From Bradyrhizobium viridifuturi (GTDB lineage: Bacteria; Pseudomonadota; Alphaproteobacteria; Rhizobiales; Xanthobacteraceae), in NCBI RefSeq assembly GCF_001238275.1, contig NZ_LGTB01000053.1:1-60502 (forward strand): a DNA stretch of 60,502 nt, written 5' to 3'. The translations under genes were made by a program, and so were the position numbers. Positions within the stretch are counted from its first letter, which is position 1. Each line of letters opens with the position of its first letter. This document shows positions 55,165-60,502 of this stretch, one piece after another. The notes below the pieces were generated by a model. That model worked only from the letters and a program-made list of their open reading frames with translations. It was not told the origin of the DNA and searched no databases.

Positions 55165-55787
55165 TCAGCCCCTGTCCTTCATCCGGCTGCGGTGCGCGGC
55201 CTGCTTGGCGCGGTTGCCGCAGATCGCCATGCTGCACCAGCGGCGCGCGCGCGCTCGCGTATGATCGGCGAACATCAGCGTGCAGGCCGGGCCCTCGCAC
55301 GCTTTGATGTCGGAAAAGCTTTCCTCGCAGACGACCCTGGCCATCGCCTCGCCGATCGGCAGCAGCAAGGTTTCCGCAGGCGCCAGGGCCGCGTGCGCTC
55401 CAGCGCGAAGCCGTCATGATCGTCGTGGCGATGCGCCACGATCCGGCTGTATGCCTGATCGCTTTCGAGCAGCTGGTTCAGCGGCTCGAGCTCCCTGAGC
55501 GCGCGCAGCGCCAGCGGCCGGCCCATGTGCTTGCGGACGAAGCCACGGAACCATTCGCGCAAATCGCGCGCCTGAGCGGCGACATCGTCGAGCTCGCCCG
55601 GCCTCGCCCGCGCCTGGAGCTCGTCGAGCACATCTGACGGCACCAGCTTCGCCTGCGCCAGCCAGCGCAGCAGGTCGCCGCCGTCGGCGATCCAGTCGAC
55701 CGGCGTATCGACCGGGGTCGCGATCGAATTGATGAAATCGAGGCCCAGGCTGTCGGCGATGAACATCGCGGGCGGGTGGGATTGCAC
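55165..55787 (-). pseudogene. CGNR zinc-finger protein (ABATE domain), one apparent missing base
   Basis: Adding one base near 55387 gives 207 residues. A GTG at 55787 with AGGAGG eight bases before is the likely start. First frame: MFIADSLGLDFINSIATPVD, the ABATE-type N-terminal domain (LREWFRGFVRKHMGRPL). Second frame: ETLLLPIGEAMARVVCEESF and the zinc finger CEGPACTLMF...RWCSMAICGNRAKQAAHR with the CGNR signature. CGNR proteins are putative transcription regulators. It is divergent from the first alpha/beta hydrolase and upstream of the dehalogenase, either of which may be a target. Confidence 0.82.
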
Positions 55788-55931
55788 GGTGATGTCCTCC
55801 TGCACGGACTTTTCGACGTCGCCGAAATAACCGGATTAAAGCCTATTGACAAGTTACGAGCACTGGACCATAAGCGGCGTAACCTGTCAAATGGCATTTT
55901 AAAGGTTACTTTAGAAACAAAGGAGCGAGCG

Positions 55932-56627
55932 ATGTCGAACAAGGATGTCAGCGTGGTGCTTGCCCATGGCGCATGGGCCGACGGGTCGAGCTGGGCACGG
56001 GTGATCACGGCGCTCGACGCCGAAGGCATCACCGCGGTAGCGGCACCGTTGCCGCTGACTTCGCTTGCCGACGATGTCGCCGCGCTGAATCGCACGCTGG
56101 ATCGCGTCGAGGGACCGGTCGTGCTGGCGGGCCATGCCTATGCCGGCGCCGTGATCGCCGAGGCCCGCTCGCCGCGGGTCAAGGCGCTGGTCTATGTCGC
56201 GGCGCTGGCGCCGGACGAGGGCGAAACGGTCGCCGACGTGTTCTATCGCCTGCCGCCGCATCCGTTCGCGCCTACACTCGCGCCCGACGCCGACGGCCTG
56301 ATCTGGCTGCCCGAGTCCGCCTTCGCGTCGGCGTTCGCGCAAGGTGCGCGTTCCGAGGACCTCGCGGTGCTCGCCGCCGTGCAGCGGCCGATCTCGCCCG
56401 CCTGCATCACCGTGCCGGTCGGCCGTCCCCGATGGAAGGACGTCGCGAGCTGGTTCCTGGTCGCCGAGGAGGACCGGATGATCGCGCCGGAGACCCAGCG
56501 CAGGATGGCGGCCTGCATGAAGGCGACCGTCCGTTCACATGCCGTCGATCATACGCCGATCGTCACGGCGCCGAGGCTCGTCACTGACGTGATCCGGGAG
56601 GCCATCCGCGGCGTTGTCGCGGCGTGA
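55932..56627 (+). CDS. Alpha/beta hydrolase-fold protein with alanine at the nucleophile position
   Basis: 231 residues, start with AGGAGCG upstream. The fold pattern is VVLAHGAWADGSSW at the oxyanion strand, then LAGHAYAGAVI where the nucleophile elbow should read GHSYGG. Residue 69 is Ala instead of Ser. The acid (VAEEDRM) and histidine (AVDHTPIV) positions remain. Without the serine the usual esterase reaction is not expected; the protein may bind a ligand or use another mechanism. Divergent from the CGNR regulator and followed by a TMEM175-like gene 33 bp downstream. Confidence 0.85.
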   Translation: MSNKDVSVVLAHGAWADGSSWARVITALDAEGITAVAAPLPLTSLADDVAALNRTLDRVEGPVVLAGHAYAGAVIAEARSPRVKALVYVAALAPDEGETVADVFYRLPPHPFAPTLAPDADGLIWLPESAFASAFAQGARSEDLAVLAAVQRPISPACITVPVGRPRWKDVASWFLVAEEDRMIAPETQRRMAACMKATVRSHAVDHTPIVTAPRLVTDVIREAIRGVVAA

Positions 56628-56660
56628 AACTCGTTCCGCAATCAGGACAGGAGAGCTGCC

Positions 56661-57260
56661 ATGCAGGACAAACCTCTATCGGCCGACCGGCTGGGCGCTT
56701 TTTCCGATGCGGTGATCGCGGTCATCATCACCGTGATGGTGCTTGAGCTCAAGGCGCCGGAGGGTGCGGCGTTCGCGGACCTGCTGCCATTGTGGCCGAC
56801 CGCGATCAGCTATGCGGCAAGCTATCTGTTCATCGCGGTGATCTGGGTCAACCATCACCATCTGCTGCAGCTGGTGCGGCAACCGACGCCGCGGCTGATC
56901 TGGCTGAACTTCGTCCACCTGTTCGCTGTCTCGCTGTTGCCGTTTGCAACGGCGTGGGTCGCGCGGTCGCACATGGCTGCCGCGCCGGTGGTGGTCTATG
57001 CGGTCATCTTTCTTTTGATCGATCTCGCATATCTCGGCTTCGAACGCGCGGTGCTCGCGCAGGCGGACCAGACGATGATTTCCGAACGCGTGCGGACCTG
57101 GACACGGCGCCGCACGCTGCTCGCGCTGCTGGTGTTCGCGGCCGGCGCGGCCATAGCCCCCTTCGTGCCGCTGCTCGGCTTCGCCACGGTGTGTTGCGCG
57201 CTGCTGCTCTACCTCAGGCCCGAGGCGATCAGCGGACTAGCGACGCAGATCAAACCCTAA
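56661..57260 (+). CDS. TMEM175/DUF1211 family membrane protein (putative potassium channel)
   Basis: 199 residues with six hydrophobic helices. The family signature is at the start: RLGAFSDAVIAVIITVMVLELK with FSDA in helix 1. Bacterial TMEM175 proteins form tetrameric potassium channels. A second conserved region is VIWVNHHHLL. A GGAG site lies before the ATG. Likely cotranscribed with the hydrolase genes on both sides. Confidence 0.88.
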   Translation: MQDKPLSADRLGAFSDAVIAVIITVMVLELKAPEGAAFADLLPLWPTAISYAASYLFIAVIWVNHHHLLQLVRQPTPRLIWLNFVHLFAVSLLPFATAWVARSHMAAAPVVVYAVIFLLIDLAYLGFERAVLAQADQTMISERVRTWTRRRTLLALLVFAAGAAIAPFVPLLGFATVCCALLLYLRPEAISGLATQIKP

Positions 57261-57300
57261 GACCAACTCACCACCACATCACGATCACAAGGAGTGACAG

Positions 57301-58154
57301 ATGTCCCAGGTCAGATACCGCACCGCCGATGTCGACGGCTTCAAGGTGTTCTATCGCGAGGCCGGCTCGCCGGGTGCGCCGAAGCTGCTGCTGCTGCACG
57401 GCTTCCCGAGCGCGGGCCACATGTTCCGCGATCTGATCCCGCTTCTCGCGGACAGATTCCACATCGTGGCGCCGGACCTGCCCGGCTTCGGCCAGTCGGA
57501 CACGCCGCCGCGCAACACGTTCAGCTACACATTCGACAACATCGCCGGCGTGATCGATCGCTTCACCGAGGTGATCGGCTTCGATCGCTACGCGGTCTAC
57601 GTGTTCGACTATGGCGCGCCGACCGGCTTCCGCCTGGCGCTCAAGCATCCGGAGCGGATCACCGCCATCATCTCGCAGAACGGCAATGCCTATGAGGAAG
57701 GCCTCAGCGACGCTGGACGCCGATCAAGGCCTATTGGCAGGACCCGTCGCAGGCGAATCGCGATGCGCTACGCGCCTTCCTGACGCCGGAGACCACGCGC
57801 TGGCAGTACACCCACGGCACGTCGGATCCGGCGGCGGTGTCGCCCGATGGCCAGAACCTCGACAATTACTACATGGCGCGTCCCGGCGCGCATGACGTGC
57901 AGCTCGACCTGTTCGGCGACTACAAGAGCAACGTCGCGCTCTATCCGGCCTTCCAGAATTATTTCCGCACCCACCAGCCGCCGTTCCTCGCGGTGTGGGG
58001 CAAGAACGATCCGTTCTTCCTGCCGCCGGGCGCCGAGGCGTTCAAGCGCGACAATCCGAAGGCGGTGGTCAAATTCTTCGACACCGGTCACTTCGCGCTG
58101 GAGACGCACGCCGCCGAGATCGCGAACGCCATCCGCGAATTCCTGGCCCGCTGA
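57301..58154 (+). pseudogene. Alpha/beta hydrolase of epoxide hydrolase/dehalogenase type, one apparent missing base
   Basis: Adding one base near 57712 gives 284 residues. First frame: LLLHGFPSAGHMFRDLIP (oxyanion HGFP) and the nucleophile elbow VFDYGAP with Asp at residue 103, the mark of epoxide hydrolases and haloalkane dehalogenases. It runs to NAYEEGLSD. Second frame: WTPIKAYWQDP, cap domain, AVWGKNDPFF and the catalytic His in DTGHFALETH. A GGAG ribosome site stands before the ATG. It converges on the sorbosone dehydrogenase gene. Confidence 0.84.
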
Positions 58155-58170
58155 CCTCGACGCGCGCCGC

Positions 58171-59472
58171 CTACGCCCCGGTGACGCGCCAGATCACGTT
58201 GCCGACGTCGTCGGCCACCAGCAGCGAGCGGTCGGGACCGAGCGCGACGCCGACCGGGCGGCCGTAGGAGACCTTCTCGTCGGGCGCGAGGAAGCCCGAC
58301 AGGATGTCGCGCGCCGGCCCCGAAGGGCGGCCGTTCTCGAACGGCACGAACACCACTTTGTAGCCCGACAGCGTCGAGCGATTCCACGAGCCGTGCTGGC
58401 CGATCGCCATGCCATCGGGGAAACCGGGCAACGTGCCCTTGGGCATCCAGCACAGGCCGAGCGAGGCGGTGTGGCCGCCGAGCGCGTAGTCCGGCTGGAT
58501 CGCCTTGGCGACCATCGCCGGATCCTGCGGCACGCGATCGTCCACCGTCTGCCCCCAGTAGCAATAGGGCCAGCCGTAGAAGCCGCCGTCGCGCACCGAG
58601 GTCAGATAATCCGGCGGCGTTTCGTCGCCGATGCCATCGCGCTCGTTGACGACGGTCCAAAGCACATTGGTGTTCGGCTCCCAGGCGAGCCCGACCGGGT
58701 TGCGCAGGCCGCCGGCGAAGATGCGGCTGGTGCCGGCGGCGAGATCGAGCTCGTAGACTGCGGCACGGCCTTCCTCGACTGCCATGCCGTTCTCGGCGAT
58801 GTTGCTGAGCGAGCCGACGCCGGCATAGAGCTTCTTGCCGTCGGCGCTCGGCAGCAGGCTGCGGGTCCAGTGTCCGTCGGGCTTGAAGGTGACGAGCTTG
58901 CGGCCTTCGGCGGTGATGCGGTCGGCGCCCGCGGTGTAGGGAAACGCGACCACGCCGTCGGTATTGCCGACATAGAAGGTGTCGCCGATCAACGCCATGC
59001 CGAACGGCTGGCGCAATCCCTCCATGAAGGCACCGCGGCTCTCGGCGACGCCGTCGCCATCGCGGTCGCGCAGCAGCGTGATGCGGTTGGCGCTGACGCC
59101 GAGCGCCGCGGCGCGCCGCATCGTCGCCTGCATCGCATAGTGGAAGACGCTGCGCGGTGTCCCCGCGATCTGCGTCGCCTCCGCGATCAGCACGTCGCCG
59201 TTCGGCAGCACGTTGATCCAGCGCGGATGATCGAGCCCGGCCGCGAAGGCGTTAACCCTGAGCCCGGGCGCAGCGGTCGGAAGCTGGCCCTTGTCCCAGC
59301 CCCTGGCGGTCGGCATCTTCAAGGTCGGAATCGCGCCCTGCGACTTCGCCGCCGGAATCTGCGGTGCATTGCCCCAGGCGGGCGCGGGCTGTGCGCCCTG
59401 CATCCGTCGCCATGCCACCGCGCCGGCCCCGATCGCCGCGACGACGCGGGCAAAAACTCCAGACGTGCTCAT
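58171..59472 (-). CDS. PQQ-dependent sugar dehydrogenase, sorbosone dehydrogenase family
   Basis: 433 residues with an N-terminal hydrophobic segment (VFARVVAAIGAGAVAW) that is a signal or anchor. Beta-propeller blocks are LDHPRWINVLPNGDVLIAE, GLRQPFGMALIGDTFYVGNTDG, AGGLRNPVGLAWEPNT, FYGWPYCYWGQ and the closing SYGRPVGVALGPDRSLLVADD. These match L-sorbosone/aldose dehydrogenases that carry PQQ in the periplasm. Substrate not decided by sequence. Confidence 0.88.
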   Translation of the reverse strand: MSTSGVFARVVAAIGAGAVAWRRMQGAQPAPAWGNAPQIPAAKSQGAIPTLKMPTARGWDKGQLPTAAPGLRVNAFAAGLDHPRWINVLPNGDVLIAEATQIAGTPRSVFHYAMQATMRRAAALGVSANRITLLRDRDGDGVAESRGAFMEGLRQPFGMALIGDTFYVGNTDGVVAFPYTAGADRITAEGRKLVTFKPDGHWTRSLLPSADGKKLYAGVGSLSNIAENGMAVEEGRAAVYELDLAAGTSRIFAGGLRNPVGLAWEPNTNVLWTVVNERDGIGDETPPDYLTSVRDGGFYGWPYCYWGQTVDDRVPQDPAMVAKAIQPDYALGGHTASLGLCWMPKGTLPGFPDGMAIGQHGSWNRSTLSGYKVVFVPFENGRPSGPARDILSGFLAPDEKVSYGRPVGVALGPDRSLLVADDVGNVIWRVTGA

Positions 59473-59660
59473 GAACTTCCCCTGTTATTCGCGCCGGTTA
59501 TTGCGCCTTGTTATTGCCTTGCCGGCCGGCCGCGGCCCACAGCAGCATTCGCATAATGCCGGCCCTGATGACAGTAGTTATACGATCTTCGCAGCCGCAC
59601 TCGAATCGAGGAGACTGGCTGCACGCTCCCTTGTCAGAGCGTTTTCCTCCCTGAGACCTT

Positions 59661-59688
59661 GCCCGCCCCGGTCGGCGGGCTTCCTTTT
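59661..59688 (+). terminator. Terminator-like hairpin in a gene-free stretch
   Basis: gcccgcc (59661-59667) and ggcgggc (59674-59680) form a perfect 7-bp stem followed by ttccttttac. No plus-strand gene ends upstream, so it may close a short RNA made from the 59.5-59.66 kb region. I see nothing else in the 450-bp gap 59473-59922. Confidence 0.4.
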
Positions 59689-59922
59689 ACGAACCGCCCA
59701 GCTCGGGCGCAGCTTGCCGTGGACCGTTATAGCTGGAAAAGCATAGCGATCCGGCGAATGCATGCGACCGTGCAGAGCCGGCGCGCCAATCTCACAGCGC
59801 AAGCCCACCTCACCAAATCCTGATCCCAGCTCCGAGCAAATTCACCTTCGTCAACTGTATGGCGGATCAGGAACGCTGGTCCGCGGCGGTCGTTGGTCGC
59901 GACACCAGCAAGGAGTGCATGA

Positions 59923-60204
59923 ATGCAATGGAACACCAAGATCCTGGCTCTGGCCGCGGCGTCGCTGATCGCAACGACGGCCGGTGCGTTCGCGCAGGGC
60001 TACTATCCCAACGGGAACCCCGGCCCACGATACTACGGCGGCCCGCGCTACGAGACCTATCAGCCGCAGGTCATGTACAATGAACCCGGTTGGTCTGGCG
60101 CGATGAACGGCAGCAACCATCCGGCGCCGAGCTCGACCCAGGGCGACGTTGGTCCGGAAGGAAACAACAACGGCACGCTGACCGGCGTCTACCGGCGGTG
60201 GTAG
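59923..60204 (+). CDS. Small secreted protein of unknown function
   Basis: 93 residues. AAGGAG lies seven bases before the ATG. Signal peptide MQWNTKILALAAASLIATTAGAFA, then a Tyr/Gly/Pro/Asn-rich mature part (GYYPNGNPGPRYYGGPRYETYQP). No cysteines, low complexity. Rhizobia have many such proteins of unknown role. A strong terminator follows. Confidence 0.75.
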   Translation: MQWNTKILALAAASLIATTAGAFAQGYYPNGNPGPRYYGGPRYETYQPQVMYNEPGWSGAMNGSNHPAPSSTQGDVGPEGNNNGTLTGVYRRW

Positions 60205-60220
60205 CCCACGCAAATTTGAG

Positions 60221-60253
60221 GGCCCGTCGCTCGGATTGAGCGGCGGGCCTTTT
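60221..60253 (+). terminator. Intrinsic terminator after the small secreted protein gene
   Basis: ggcccgtcgctc and gagcggcgggcc form a 12-bp stem (one G-T pair) with a 5-base loop, followed by TTTT. Confidence 0.85.
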
Positions 60254-60308
60254 GCCATTTTCGGCGAACCGACATCTGTGAACCACTCTCCAGAAATTTG
60301 GAGGACGA

Positions 60309-60502
60309 TCACTTCACCATCGCGCCGTAGACGATGTCCTGCACGTTCTCGCGATAATATTTGCGCAGGTCGCCGGGCGCTGCGGTTCCGACCACCACGA
60401 CGAGGCGCTCCTTCGGATCGCAGAAGAACTGCGTCCCGTAGGCGCCGTTCCAGGTGAACTCGCCGGGATTGCCCGGCACCGACGACAGCCCCTCGCTGGT
60501 GC
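60309..60502 (-). CDS. C-terminal end of a serine hydrolase (beta-lactamase/class C esterase type), 5' part outside window
   Basis: About 64 residues before the stop at 60309 are visible. They read GNPGEFTWNGAYGTQFFCDP and RLVVVVGTAAPGD, then YYRENVQDIVYGAMVK. This pattern of Gly-Glu-Phe-x-Trp-Asn-Gly followed by a hydrophobic strand is typical of the end of class C beta-lactamase-like serine hydrolases. The active-site SxxK lies outside the window. Function unknown. Confidence 0.75.
   Translation of the reverse strand, partial: TSEGLSSVPGNPGEFTWNGAYGTQFFCDPKERLVVVVGTAAPGDLRKYYRENVQDIVYGAMVK

Noticed and set aside
57847..59556. Plus-strand frame of about 569 codons over the hydrolase end and sorbosone gene
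   Set aside because: Antisense to a clear sorbosone dehydrogenase; starts in the wrong frame of the hydrolase.

Overview
The window is GC-rich DNA with protein families typical of Rhizobiales: an RcdA-type DUF1465 protein, a DUF1192 protein, a FegB-like PepSY protein, and dispersed palindromic repeats like those between Bradyrhizobium genes. I infer a Bradyrhizobium-like alphaproteobacterium; no rRNA or other strict marker is present to fix the genus.

Layout. 1-1.9 kb: C-terminal end of a large repetitive (DUF5801/RTX-type) surface protein. 2-10.8 kb: two secreted PF04185 phosphoesterases, two paralogous di-haem cytochrome c peroxidase (MauG/CcpA-like) proteins, a secreted protein of unknown function and an imelysin-family protein. 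11-23 kb: a complete type II secretion locus, with gspE-F-G-H-I-J-K-L-M plus a GspC/N-like gene on the minus strand, and gspD with a Sel1-repeat gene divergent on the plus strand; a stand-alone prepilin peptidase (gspO) sits at the far end. 23-30 kb: a cobalamin riboswitch ahead of a TonB-dependent receptor and a PepSY membrane protein, preceded by a CobW-type GTPase coupled to a D-aminoacylase-like amidohydrolase. 30-47 kb: an ABC exporter, ribosomal protein L31, LysE and PaiB proteins divergent from a MocR regulator, rcdA, DUF1192, a methionyl-tRNA synthetase, a quinone oxidoreductase and two cyclic-di-GMP enzymes. 47-53.5 kb: a DEAD-box RNA helicase, then a CapK-like ligase / ABC-2 transporter / GNAT cluster. 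53.5-60.5 kb: small stress- or metabolism-type genes (DnaJ-like zinc finger, haloacid dehalogenase, CGNR regulator, two alpha/beta hydrolases, TMEM175-like channel, sorbosone dehydrogenase) and the end of a serine hydrolase.

The most important technical observation is that nine genes are each interrupted by what looks like a single missing base (ten sites, all in the same direction, most beside G or C doublets or runs): gspK, gspD, a small hypothetical gene, mocR, metG, a GNAT gene, an ABC ATPase (twice), a CGNR regulator and an alpha/beta hydrolase. The reading frames on both sides are intact and adding one base restores family-typical lengths. A systematic deletion error of the assembly explains this better than nine independent pseudogenes, so these genes are annotated over their full restored span.

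How the parts may work together (inference): the secreted phosphoesterases, di-haem proteins and imelysin lie directly beside the type II secretion genes and may be its cargo or cargo-maturation factors. The riboswitch operon is probably a corrinoid or metal-chelate uptake unit. The two cyclic-di-GMP proteins would set and clear the second messenger that commonly controls surface adhesins such as the one at the left edge.
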